NCBI GenBank assembly: GCA_020444505.1
Contig: JAHLKU010000009.1
Span: 1 to 59,671, forward strand
DNA length: 59,671 nucleotides
Reading direction: 5' to 3'
From: Actinomycetota bacterium
GTDB lineage: Bacteria > Actinomycetota > Acidimicrobiia > Spongiisociales > UBA11373
Both the position numbers and the translations under genes were made by a program. Below the pieces are notes generated by a model. It did not search any database. It was not told the DNA's origin and was given only the letters and a program-made list of their open reading frames with translations. Positions 51,338 through 59,671 of the stretch are shown piece after piece; the first letter of the stretch is position 1; each line of letters begins with the position of its first letter.

Positions 51338-52738
51338 TCAGCGGCAGCCCAGGTTCTCCAGGAGCTCGAGTTCGCCGTTGACGAGGTCGAGGTCGCCGTC
51401 GCCGTCGAAGTCGAGGAAGTCGTAGTAGAGCCACCCGACGCCGAAGCGGTGTGGCTGCGGAGACCAGCGGCCGTCCGCGTGCACCCACACGAGCGGATCC
51501 GGGGCGGTGTGGTCCCACGGCCGAACGATCACGTCGAGAGCGCCGTCCTCGTCGAGGTCGAGCAGTTCGAGCGTATCGCTCCCCGGGGGGATCGGGCGCG
51601 GCACGAGGTAGTCCTCGGTCACGTCCGTGAAGACCCCGAGCCCATCGTTGTGCAGCACCTGCACATAGGCGCCAGGGGTCCCTCCACCCGAGTAGTAGCG
51701 CTCGATCAGCGCCAGCAGATCGAGGGCACCATCGCCATCGAGGTCGATCGGGTCGAGGTCGAGCACGCCGTCCGTCGGGGTGTCCTTGGGTGGCATGGCG
51801 TCGGCGAGGACGCTGAATCGACCGTTGCCATCGTTCAGCAGGACCAGTGAATCGGGGCCCAGCGGCAGATCGTCACCCGAGTCGCCGAGCACGAGGTCCA
51901 GGTCGTCGTCGCCGTCGACGTCGACCATCAGGGAATCGAGGTAGGCACCGTTGTTGCGCTCGGCGACGTCGGGAGGGATACGGCTTCGGCCTACCGTGAA
52001 GCCCCCCGTCCCATCGTTGATCCAGAACTCCGGCGGCTTGCCGTCGTCGGTCCCGCCCCACACGTTCCCGATGAAGAGATCGATGTCGGAGTCGCCATCG
52101 ATGTCGCCGGCTGCCGCGGAGTGGGTGAAGTCCAGTTGCTGGGGCAACCCGGACGTGGCGTCGCGCAACGTGCCATCGGACGTGCTGAGCACGAGCACGT
52201 TCTGATAGCCGGGGTGGGGCGGCGCGTCGTAGCCGTGATCGGCCACGAAGATGTCGCCGACGCCGTCCCCGTTGAAGTCGGCGAGCACGACGTCGGTCGG
52301 GTGTTGAACGGTGGGCACGCTCGTCTCGAACAGGTCGGTGGATGGCACGAGCCTTCCACCCTCGTTCAGGTAGATCTCGATCTCGAACTCCTGGAGCGTG
52401 GCGAACTCGGTGCGCGTGATGAGCAGGTCGTCGTCTCCGTCGCCGTCGAGATCCCCTGCCGTCACGAAGGGTTCGCCGCGGCCCCCTGTGGCGCCGATCG
52501 ATCGGGGGTCTCCGAAGCTCGGCAGGCACGATCGCGGGCCGGGCGCTGCAGGAGTGGTCGAGGTCGGCACGGACGCCGCGGAAGCCTGGGTGGTCCCGGG
52601 CGAACTCACCGGCGCAGGGGAGGTGGTGGCCTGCGACGGGGGAGCCGACCCCGTGGTAGCGGCGTCTCGGACCGGGCCGCCGCAGCCGGCGACCACCGCC
52701 GCCAGCGCGATCGCGATGACCGGGACGGGCATCCTCAT
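51338..52738 (-). CDS. FG-GAP/VCBS beta-propeller lipoprotein
   Basis: 466 residues. The signal peptide ends at a lipobox (VVAGCGG), and a Thr/Ser/Pro-rich linker spans about 20-70. Seven calcium-loop repeats of the D-x-D-x-D-G type follow: DLDGDGDDDLL, DFNGDGVGDIF, DIDGDSDIDLF, DVDGDDDLDLV, DLDGDGALDLL, DLDEDGALDVI and DFDGDGDLDLV. Seven repeats predict a seven-bladed propeller like integrin-alpha domains, exposed on the cell surface. Codons ending in T or A are more common here than in the neighbours, hinting at acquisition by transfer. TACGAT lies 6 bases before the ATG at 52738. Confidence 0.85.
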   Translation of the reverse strand: MRMPVPVIAIALAAVVAGCGGPVRDAATTGSAPPSQATTSPAPVSSPGTTQASAASVPTSTTPAAPGPRSCLPSFGDPRSIGATGGRGEPFVTAGDLDGDGDDDLLITRTEFATLQEFEIEIYLNEGGRLVPSTDLFETSVPTVQHPTDVVLADFNGDGVGDIFVADHGYDAPPHPGYQNVLVLSTSDGTLRDATSGLPQQLDFTHSAAAGDIDGDSDIDLFIGNVWGGTDDGKPPEFWINDGTGGFTVGRSRIPPDVAERNNGAYLDSLMVDVDGDDDLDLVLGDSGDDLPLGPDSLVLLNDGNGRFSVLADAMPPKDTPTDGVLDLDPIDLDGDGALDLLALIERYYSGGGTPGAYVQVLHNDGLGVFTDVTEDYLVPRPIPPGSDTLELLDLDEDGALDVIVRPWDHTAPDPLVWVHADGRWSPQPHRFGVGWLYYDFLDFDGDGDLDLVNGELELLENLGCR

Positions 52739-52744
52739 CGGTCG

Positions 52745-52750
52745 ATCGTA
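52745..52750 (-). promoter_or_regulatory. Putative leaderless -10 box (TACGAT) for the propeller lipoprotein
   Basis: TACGAT on the minus strand ends 6 bases before ATG 52738. Confidence 0.45.
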
Positions 52751-52867
52751 CCGTTCGCACCGGGCCCCACCCGGGCCCCAGCGCACCCGGCGAGTGCCGC
52801 CGGCGCCCATCGAAGGCATGCGGATCGCGATCGCCGCCCCGGGCTGGCGCTCCTGCACCTCACGCGA

Positions 52868-52895
52868 GAAGGCCCCCCGTCGCCGGGGGGCCTTC
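52868..52895 (-). terminator. Strong hairpin terminator of the gap operon
   Basis: GAAGGCCCCCCG (52868-52879) pairs perfectly with CGGGGGGCCTTC (52884-52895) around a 4-base loop, 20 bases past the gap stop at 52915. It is the most stable simple hairpin in the window. No U-run follows. Confidence 0.7.
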
Positions 52896-52914
52896 GTCAC
52901 GCGTGCGGGCCGTC

Positions 52915-53924
<1,010 letters not shown>

Positions 53925-53928
<4 letters not shown>

Positions 53929-54941
53929 GCCGACACCTCCTTGAACTCGGCCAGTTTCTCCATCAGCTCGACGGCCCGGGCGGCGTAGCCCCAGCCGTTG
54001 TCGAACCAGATGACGGCCTTCAGCAGCGTGCCGTCCATGACGACGGTGGCCAGGCCGTCGAAGATCGCCGAGTGAGGGTTGCCGATGACGTCGGTGGAGA
54101 CGATCGGGTCCTCGGTGTACTCGAGGATCCGGCTCTCGGCGGCGGCCTTTGCGATGGCGGCGTTCACCTCGTCGCGGGTGGCCGGCTTCTCCAGGAAGGC
54201 GACCAGGTCCACGTTGGAGCCGTCGGCGACCGGCACGTTGAGTGCCATCCCGACCAGCTTGCCGCTCACCGCCGGCAGCACCCGCTCGATGATCTCCGGC
54301 GAGTTGGTCGGCGCCGGGATGATGTTCTCGGCGGCGGCGCGGCTCAGGCGGAGGCTGTCGCCGGGCACGTCGGCCAGGCGCTGCTCGTTGGTGAGCGCGT
54401 GCACGGTGGTGTACAGGGCGTGCTGGATGCCGAACTCGTCGTCGAGGATCTTCAGCACGGGCGCCAGGGCGTTCGACGTGTTCGAGCCCAGCGAGATGAT
54501 CCGGTCCCCGGAGTCGAGTACCTCGTCGTTGACCCCCATCACCAGGGTCTCGATGGCCGACGGGTCGTCGGGCACCGTGGCGAGGATCACGTGATCGGCG
54601 CCGTTGGTGAGGTGGTCGGTGCATTCGGCCACGGTCCGGTGCTTGCGGGTGGCCTGCACCACGACGTCCACGCCGTAGGCCGACCAGTCCACGTCCTTGG
54701 GATCCTTGGCCTGCAGCATGGGGATCTTCCGCCCGTCGACGGCGAGGGCGCCGTCCACGAGCGACACCTTCTTCGGGAAGCGGCCGAAGATGGTGTCGTA
54801 CCTGAGCAGATACACGAGGGCTTCGGGGTCGGCGATGTCGACGATCGCGGCCACCTCGATGGAAGGGTGGTCTTCCAGCTGGCGGAACACGTTGCGTCCG
54901 ATCCGGCCGAACCCCATCAGCCCCACGCGGTACTTGTCCAT
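53925..54941 (-). CDS. GAPDH paralogue lacking the catalytic residues
   Basis: 338 residues, collinear with the adjacent gap gene from end to end. The fold motifs remain (VGLMGFGRIGRNVFR, VMGVNDE, WFDNGWGYAARAVEL). The active site is rebuilt: SLGSNTSNALAP stands where gap has SNASCTTNCLAP, putting Asn at the catalytic Cys (residue 154) and Ala at the second Cys. The His (HALTNEQRL) is kept. Phosphate sites also differ (APTNSPEII for TTTGAAKAV; GMALNVPVADG for GIAMRVPVPDG, losing the Arg), and ESTGVF reads QATRKH. It cannot be a normal GAPDH. A regulatory, scaffold or altered-substrate role is possible. It is first in the operon, with an AGGAG ribosome binding site. Confidence 0.85.
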
Positions 54942-55008
54942 GAGGGCTCCTGTGGGTTGAACGCCCGCAGGGTACCGCGTTCCCGAAGGGTTTCCGTCGC
55001 CTCCGTAG

Positions 55009-55014
55009 TACGGT
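55009..55014 (+). promoter_or_regulatory. Putative leaderless -10 box (TACGGT) for cofGH
   Basis: TACGGT ends 8 bases before ATG 55023, with no ribosome binding site. Confidence 0.45.
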
Positions 55015-55022
55015 TCCCGGCC

Positions 55023-56144
55023 ATGCCGTTTCCCTCCCCGGACCCGGAGCACGCCGCCGCCCTGCTGCGTGGCAGAGGCGACGTGGACGGCCTGCTCGCC
55101 GAGGCGCGGCGGCTGCGGGACGAGGGCAAGGGGCGCACCGTCACCTACTCCCGCAAGGTGTTCGTGCCGCTCACCACGCTGTGCCGGGACCGCTGCACCT
55201 ACTGCACCTTCGCCAAGCCGCCGGGCGCCGGCGGCGCCTACCTGGAGCCCGGGGACGTGCTGGCCATCGCCGCCGCGGGGGAGGCCGCCGGGTGCACCGA
55301 GGCCCTGTTCACCCTGGGCGACCGCCCGGAGGACCGCTGGCCGGCGGCGAGGGAGTTCCTCGAAGCGAAAGGCCTCGCCTCCACCATGGACTACGTGGCG
55401 GAGACGACGGCGATGGTGGCGGAGGAGACGTCGCTCTTCCCCCACGCCAACCCGGGTGTCATGACCGGGGCCGACCTCGCCCGGCTGCGCCCCTCCAACC
55501 TCTCGATGGGCCTGATGCTGGAGAACGTGTCGCCGCGGCTGACCGAGCCGGGGATGCCCCACCACGGGTCGCCCGACAAGGAGCCGGAGGTGCGCCTGGC
55601 GACCATCGCCGCCGCCGCCGAGCACCGGGTGCCGTTCACCACCGGGGTGCTGATCGGCATCGGGGAGACGCCGGAGGAGGTCGCCGACAGCCTGTTCGCG
55701 ATCGCGGCGATGCCGGCGGTGCAAGAGGTGATCGTCCAGAACTTCCGGGCCAAGGCCGACACCCGCATGCGGCGCGAGCCCGAGCCGACCGTCCAGTACA
55801 CGGCACGGGTGGCGGCGGCGGCGCGCTGGATCCTCGGGCCGGATGCGAACGTGCAGGTGCCGCCCAACCTGACCGAGCGATACGAGGCCTACCTGGATGC
55901 CGGCATCAACGACTGGGGCGGGGTGTCGCCGCTCACCATCGACTGGGTGAACCCCGAGGCGCCGTGGCCGCACCTGGAGGAACTCGAAGCCCGCACCGCC
56001 GCGGCCGGGTTCACGCTGGCTCCCCGCCTGCCGGCGTACCCCGAGTACCTGACCCCCGAGTGGGTGGACGAGGGGCTGCTGCCCAAGGCACGCGCCGCCG
56101 TGGACGCCCGCGGGCACGCCGTCGCCCCCAGGGAGGCGGCGTGA
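55023..56144 (+). CDS. cofG: FO synthase subunit 1, radical SAM CofG
   Basis: 373 residues. TYSRKVFVPLTTLCRDRCTYCTF contains the radical SAM CxxxCxxC (Cys54, 58, 61). Motifs typical of CofG follow: GCTEALFTLGDRPE, GLMLENVSPRL, GVLIGIGETPEE, VQNFRAKADT and NDWGGVSPLT. With CofH it builds the deazaflavin FO from tyrosine and a pyrimidine for coenzyme F420. Most actinobacteria fuse both halves as FbiC; here they are separate genes overlapping by 4 bases (GTGA). Confidence 0.95.
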   Translation: MPFPSPDPEHAAALLRGRGDVDGLLAEARRLRDEGKGRTVTYSRKVFVPLTTLCRDRCTYCTFAKPPGAGGAYLEPGDVLAIAAAGEAAGCTEALFTLGDRPEDRWPAAREFLEAKGLASTMDYVAETTAMVAEETSLFPHANPGVMTGADLARLRPSNLSMGLMLENVSPRLTEPGMPHHGSPDKEPEVRLATIAAAAEHRVPFTTGVLIGIGETPEEVADSLFAIAAMPAVQEVIVQNFRAKADTRMRREPEPTVQYTARVAAAARWILGPDANVQVPPNLTERYEAYLDAGINDWGGVSPLTIDWVNPEAPWPHLEELEARTAAAGFTLAPRLPAYPEYLTPEWVDEGLLPKARAAVDARGHAVAPREAA

Positions 56145-57997
56145 TCACGTTCTGCCGCCTCCGGCCCGTGGAGCGGCCCACCGCGGCCTGGGCGGCCGCC
56201 CGCCGCCGCCAGGGCGCTGCGGTGGCCGAGGTCGGGGACGGCGGCGCCGAGGAGGTCGCCGTCTGCCTGGAGGAGGGCCTGCTGCCGGTGGCTCCCGCCG
56301 CGGCAGGGATGGATGCCGCCGCCTGGGTGGCGTCGCCCGCCGAGGCGCTGGCGCTGTCGGGGAGCGGCACCGACGGGCGGCGGATCACCGTGCGCCACGA
56401 GGGCCCCGCCGAGGAGGTGCTCGACGCCCTCGCCCGCAGCGGCGCCGCCTACCTCCGCACCCGCCGCAGCACCGTGGCCGATGCCGCCGCGCTGGCGGCG
56501 ATGCCGGGGGTGGCGGCGGCCGTGTCGGTGTTCGTCGACGACGTGGACGAGGCGGTCGCGGCGGTGGAGGCAGGCGCCCGGGACCTGCTGCTGCGCGATT
56601 GGGACACCGAGCGCCTGGGCCGCCTGCGCGACGCCCTGGACGAGGCCCCGGTGGAGCGGACCGCCGTGCCGCCGGGCATGGCGGTGGACGACGCCCGGGC
56701 CGTGTTCGACGAGGCCACGTTCACGGCGTGGCTGCACCAGGTGGACGCCTCGGGTGCGGTGCGGCCGCGCACCGAATGGGCGCCTGGCAAGGACCTTGCG
56801 GCTCCCCGGCCTCCGTCGCGCCTCTCGGCCCAGTGGGCCGACCCGGTGTGGGCGGCAGGGGCCACCGTGCACCGCCTCCCCGACGACCTGGCCGGCATCC
56901 TGGAGAGGTCGGTGGAGGGCATCGCCCCGCAGCGTGACGAGGTCCGGCGCCTGTTCGAGGCGAGGGGCACCGAGGTGGAGGCGGTCGCCGAGGTGGCCGA
57001 CGCCCTGCGGGAGCGGGCCAACGGCGACGTGGTCACCTACGTGACGAACCGCAACATCAACTACACCAACCAGTGCACGTTCCGCTGCGGGTTCTGTGCG
57101 TTCTCCAAGGGCCCGCGGTCGCTGAACCTGCGGGGAGAGCCGTACCTGCTCGAGATCCACGAGGTGGCCTTCCGTGCCCGCGAGGCAGCGGAGCGGGGCG
57201 CCACCGAGGTGTGCCTGCAGGGCGGCATCCACCCCGGCTTCACCGGCGACTTCTACGTCGAGGTGGTGGAGGCCGTCAAAGAGGCCGCCCCCGGCATCCA
57301 CGTGCACGGGTTCACCCCGCTCGAGGTGTGGCAGGGGGCCGCCACCACCGGGGTCCCGGTACCGGAGTTCCTGCGGCGCCTGGCCGCAGCGGGACTGGAC
57401 ACCCTGCCGGGCACGGCCGCCGAGATCCTCGACGACCGGGTGCGGCGCCACCTCTGCCCGGACAAGATCACCACCTCGGAGTGGGCGTACGTGATGACCG
57501 AGGCGCACGGGATGGGGCTGCGGTCCACGGCGACGGTGATGTTCGGCCACATCGACGGGCCCGAGAACTGGGCGGAGCACCTGGAGGTGATCCGCCGGGT
57601 CCAGCGCCGCACCGGCGGGTTCACGGAGTTCGTCCCCCTGCCCTTCGTGCACATGGGCGCTCCGATCTACCTGCGGGGGAGGGCCCGGCCCGGGCCCACC
57701 TGGGACGAGGTGGTGCTGATGCACGCCGTCCCGCGCCTCGCCCTGGACGGCCTCATCCCCAACATCCAGGCGTCGTGGGTGAAACTGGGCCTGGAGGGGG
57801 CTTCGGCCCTGCTCGACGCCGGGGTGAACGACTTCGGCGGCACGCTCATGGACGAGAACATCTCCAGGGCCGCCGGCGCCTCTCACGGGCAGATGGCGGG
57901 GCCAGCGGCCATCGAGGCCGCCGTCGCTGCGGCGGGGAAGACCCCCCGCCGCCGCACCACCCTGTACGGCGAGCCGGCGGCTAGCCGGGAGGCGTGA
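56141..57997 (+). CDS. cofH: FO synthase subunit 2 (CofH) with an extra N-terminal domain
   Basis: 618 residues, some 240 longer than typical CofH. The C-terminal 380 residues are clear CofH: NGDVVTYVTNRNINYTNQC, radical SAM CTFRCGFC (Cys312, 316, 319), EVCLQGGIHPGF, LPGTAAEILDD, FVPLPFVHMGAPIY, and NDFGGTLMDENISRAAGASHG near the end. Residues about 185-245 resemble the FbiC linker. The first 185 residues (start ITFCRLRPVERPT) are of no family I recognise. They read as alternating strands and helices, with DVDEAVAAVEAGARDLLLRD suggesting an alpha/beta fold. The frame and codon use are continuous, so the fusion looks real. Confidence 0.9.
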   Translation: MITFCRLRPVERPTAAWAAARRRQGAAVAEVGDGGAEEVAVCLEEGLLPVAPAAAGMDAAAWVASPAEALALSGSGTDGRRITVRHEGPAEEVLDALARSGAAYLRTRRSTVADAAALAAMPGVAAAVSVFVDDVDEAVAAVEAGARDLLLRDWDTERLGRLRDALDEAPVERTAVPPGMAVDDARAVFDEATFTAWLHQVDASGAVRPRTEWAPGKDLAAPRPPSRLSAQWADPVWAAGATVHRLPDDLAGILERSVEGIAPQRDEVRRLFEARGTEVEAVAEVADALRERANGDVVTYVTNRNINYTNQCTFRCGFCAFSKGPRSLNLRGEPYLLEIHEVAFRAREAAERGATEVCLQGGIHPGFTGDFYVEVVEAVKEAAPGIHVHGFTPLEVWQGAATTGVPVPEFLRRLAAAGLDTLPGTAAEILDDRVRRHLCPDKITTSEWAYVMTEAHGMGLRSTATVMFGHIDGPENWAEHLEVIRRVQRRTGGFTEFVPLPFVHMGAPIYLRGRARPGPTWDEVVLMHAVPRLALDGLIPNIQASWVKLGLEGASALLDAGVNDFGGTLMDENISRAAGASHGQMAGPAAIEAAVAAAGKTPRRRTTLYGEPAASREA

Positions 57998-59333
57998 CCG
58001 CCGCCGCCTCGCCGATCGCGGCGAGGTGCTGCGACACGACCACGCGGGCGGTGCCGGAGGGGTACCCGGTGCCGATCACCTGGGCGAGCGAAGAGGCATC
58101 GCCCTCCACCCGCAGGTCCAGCCCGACCAGCCATCCTCCTTGGGCGGCCACCCAGAACGTGAACACGGCGACCTCTGCCGACCCGGCCGGCACCCCGAAG
58201 GCGGCCTCCAGGTCGCCGGCGTCGCCGCGGTAGCCGAGCGCAGCCAGTCCGCCGACCTCGTGCCTCGCCGGGGTGCCGTCCATGGCCCCGGAGAGCCCGG
58301 CGGCGCCCGGGTCGGCGGGCCACGCGGGGCAGAAGGCGATCAGCGCCCGGTCCACGGCGCCTGCTGCGCTGACGGCGGCGGTGCCGTCGGCCCAGAGCCG
58401 TCCGCCTGCGAGCACGAGGTCCCGGCCGGCCGACAGCCCCGGCAGGTCGGCCTCGACGGTGCAGGCGACGTCGGCACCGGACACCGTCCCGGACGAGGAG
58501 ACCGACCAGCGCTCGCCGCCGATCTCGACGGTGCGCTCGAACGCGAACTCGTAGGAGGACGGCGCGGGGCCGGCGCCGTCGGCGGGGGCGTCGGTGGCGG
58601 TGAGGGTGGAGAGGATCGAAGCCTCTACCTCCTCGGCGAGGTACTGGGCGCGCACCCTGCCGTCGGCCGCGCCCGGCTGGGTGACGGACGCGAGCACGGC
58701 GAGGCGGCCGACCCGGAACAGGGCCACCGTCTCGGTGGCCTCGCCGCCGCCGATCTCCACCAGGAGGCCGACGGCGTCCTGTCCGACGTCGAGCGGGTAG
58801 TCGTCCACGGCCGTCGCCTCGACGACGGCGTGCGTGCCTCCCACTCCCTTGACGATGTCCCCGGCGGCGTCGCCGACCCACCCCGCGGCGCCGTCGCCGG
58901 TGGCGAACAGGCCGATGACGACGTGGGAGGTGGAGCCGGACGAGGGGTAGGCGGCGGCGGCGCCGGTGACGCGTCCGTACTGGGCGATGTCGGCTGCCTC
59001 GTCGGCACGGTCCAGCGTGGCGGCCACGATCAGGTCCTCGTTGGCCAGCAGCGCCCCGTCGCCGCCGGGCGGCAGCATCGCCAGGAGGTCGGAGGTGGCG
59101 ATGGGCCGGGCGGTGATGTCGGGGAGCGCCTCCCCGGCGGTGGCGTCGCCGGCGGTCGCGTCGGGCTCCGGGGTGGCGGCGGCGGCGGGCGCCGCGGCCG
59201 CGTTCGGGGACGGCCCGGCGGTGGGGGAGACCCCGGGGATGCCTGCGCCGGCGGGGGCCGTGCAGGCGGCGAGCAGCACGGCGGCCAGGGCCAGCGCCGA
59301 CGCGCCGGCCTGCACGGAGCGGGTCGGTTCCAT
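57981..59333 (-). CDS. Secreted lipoprotein of unknown function
   Basis: 450 residues. A signal peptide with lipobox LLAACT (about 15-25) is followed by a Pro/Ala-rich linker to about residue 75. Two similar halves may follow (beta-rich, around 80-260 and 280-450). The second recalls LppX/LprG-type or LolA-like lipid-carrier beta sheets (SSGTVSGADVACTVEADLPG), but this is weak. The 3' end overlaps the convergent cofH by 17 bases. The ATG at 59333 is the first with a signal peptide; the longer upstream frame is arginine-rich shadow sequence. Confidence 0.7.
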   Translation of the reverse strand: MEPTRSVQAGASALALAAVLLAACTAPAGAGIPGVSPTAGPSPNAAAAPAAAATPEPDATAGDATAGEALPDITARPIATSDLLAMLPPGGDGALLANEDLIVAATLDRADEAADIAQYGRVTGAAAAYPSSGSTSHVVIGLFATGDGAAGWVGDAAGDIVKGVGGTHAVVEATAVDDYPLDVGQDAVGLLVEIGGGEATETVALFRVGRLAVLASVTQPGAADGRVRAQYLAEEVEASILSTLTATDAPADGAGPAPSSYEFAFERTVEIGGERWSVSSSGTVSGADVACTVEADLPGLSAGRDLVLAGGRLWADGTAAVSAAGAVDRALIAFCPAWPADPGAAGLSGAMDGTPARHEVGGLAALGYRGDAGDLEAAFGVPAGSAEVAVFTFWVAAQGGWLVGLDLRVEGDASSLAQVIGTGYPSGTARVVVSQHLAAIGEAAAVTPPG

Positions 59334-59344
59334 GGGACTGCTTC

Positions 59345-59360
59345 GCCCCCCCGAGGGGGC
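59345..59360 (-). terminator. Short GC hairpin after the SH3-like gene
   Basis: GCCCC (59345-59349) can pair with GGGGC (59356-59360) in the 47-base gap between two minus-strand genes. It is weak, and could be only a transcript-stabilising stem. Confidence 0.3.
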
Positions 59361-59380
59361 GGCTTGAGGGGAACGGGCGC

Positions 59381-59671
59381 TCAGCCGTGGCGGTGGATCG
59401 AGGTGGCTGCCACCCAACCCTCGACGCCCTCGCCTGCCGCGACCTGGACCCAGGCGCCCACCTGGCGCTTCGCCAGGTACCAGGTGCCGGGGTGGAGGGC
59501 GCCGATGGTGCGGGTGTGATCGCTCAGGTCGAGCACGTCGGTGGGGGCGAGCACGTAGCACCACGCGGGCCCGTCGATGAGCAATCGGGGTGCCGCCTCC
59601 CGGGCCGCCGGCTGCGGAGCGGGGCGGAGTTCGGGTTCGGGCTCGGGCAGCGGTTCGGGCTCGGGTTCGGG
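59381..59671 (-). CDS. Protein with Pro-Glu repeat linker and SH3-like domain (5' end outside window)
   Basis: The frame is open from the stop at 59381 to the window edge, so the N-terminus is missing. Read by hand, it begins with a Pro-Glu repeat (PEPEPLPEPEPEL) and an RPAPQPAAREAAPR linker. A small SH3-like domain follows: WCYVLAPTDVLDLSDHTRTI, GTWYLAKRQVGAWVQVAAG and GVEGWVAATSI. Such domains bind cell wall or proteins. A start at the TTG at 59584 would miss the linker and is not used. Confidence 0.65.
   Translation of the reverse strand, partial: PEPEPEPLPEPEPELRPAPQPAAREAAPRLLIDGPAWCYVLAPTDVLDLSDHTRTIGALHPGTWYLAKRQVGAWVQVAAGEGVEGWVAATSIHRHG

Overview
The window is about 60 kb of very GC-rich DNA, packed with genes that often overlap by 1-8 bases (ATGA, GTGA and TGATG junctions). 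It carries no rRNA, tRNA, CRISPR array or insertion sequence that I can see. A mycothiol-transferase-like protein, AdnAB-like helicase-nucleases, coenzyme F420 biosynthesis genes, an InhA/FabI-type reductase and frequent leaderless starts point to an actinobacterium. A deep lineage such as Acidimicrobiia is a guess: FO synthase is split into CofG and CofH, and an archaeal-style NurA-HerA-Mre11-Rad50 cluster is present.

Layout. 1-1.7 kb: a partial TIGR03083 protein and a GNAT acetyltransferase. 1.8-8.1 kb: a DNA end-processing operon (NurA-like, HerA-like, SbcD, SbcC). 8.1-12.6 kb: YchF, a TrkA/RCK protein with a CPA2 antiporter, a FlgM-like mini-protein and Dtd. 12.6-20.8 kb: two UvrD-family helicase-nucleases, glutamate dehydrogenase and a third iron-sulfur RecB-type nuclease. 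20.8-22 kb: two related, highly structured non-coding regions, each behind a promoter carrying the same pair of CGCGAAAA repeats, with a small membrane protein gene between them. 22-28 kb: PH-domain protein, amidohydrolase, enoyl-ACP reductase, Ddl, Lrp-like sensor domain, esterase, a cold-shock-like protein and L28. 28-42.5 kb: a housekeeping run (fakA-like, recG, rsmD, coaD, coiled-coil protein, yceD, rpmF, plsX, rnc, mutM, lipoprotein, acylphosphatase, smc, ftsY, cdd). 42.5-47.8 kb: EtfBA and a nucleoside-salvage operon (upp, alkyltransferase-like, pyrimidine-nucleoside phosphorylase, purine nucleoside phosphorylase). 47.8-50.4 kb: ffh, rpsP, khpA, rimM, without trmD and rplS directly after. 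50.5-59.7 kb: membrane protein, beta-propeller lipoprotein, a GAPDH pair of which one lacks the active-site residues, F420 genes cofG and cofH, a lipoprotein and a partial SH3-like protein.

Together these cover double-strand-break processing (Mre11-Rad50, HerA-NurA, AdnAB-like, RecG, SMC), protein targeting (Ffh, FtsY), ribosome assembly and proteins (RsmD, RimM, KhpA, RNase III, S16, L28, L32), redox cofactors (EtfAB, F420) and salvage. The strongest candidate for something undescribed is the pair of structured RNA loci at 20.84-21.20 kb and 21.64-21.93 kb. Next come the GAPDH paralogue with a dismantled active site and the unexplained N-terminal domain fused to CofH. A TANNNT box 6-10 bases before the start codon recurs at many operon heads; it suggests widespread leaderless transcription and was used here to choose several starts.
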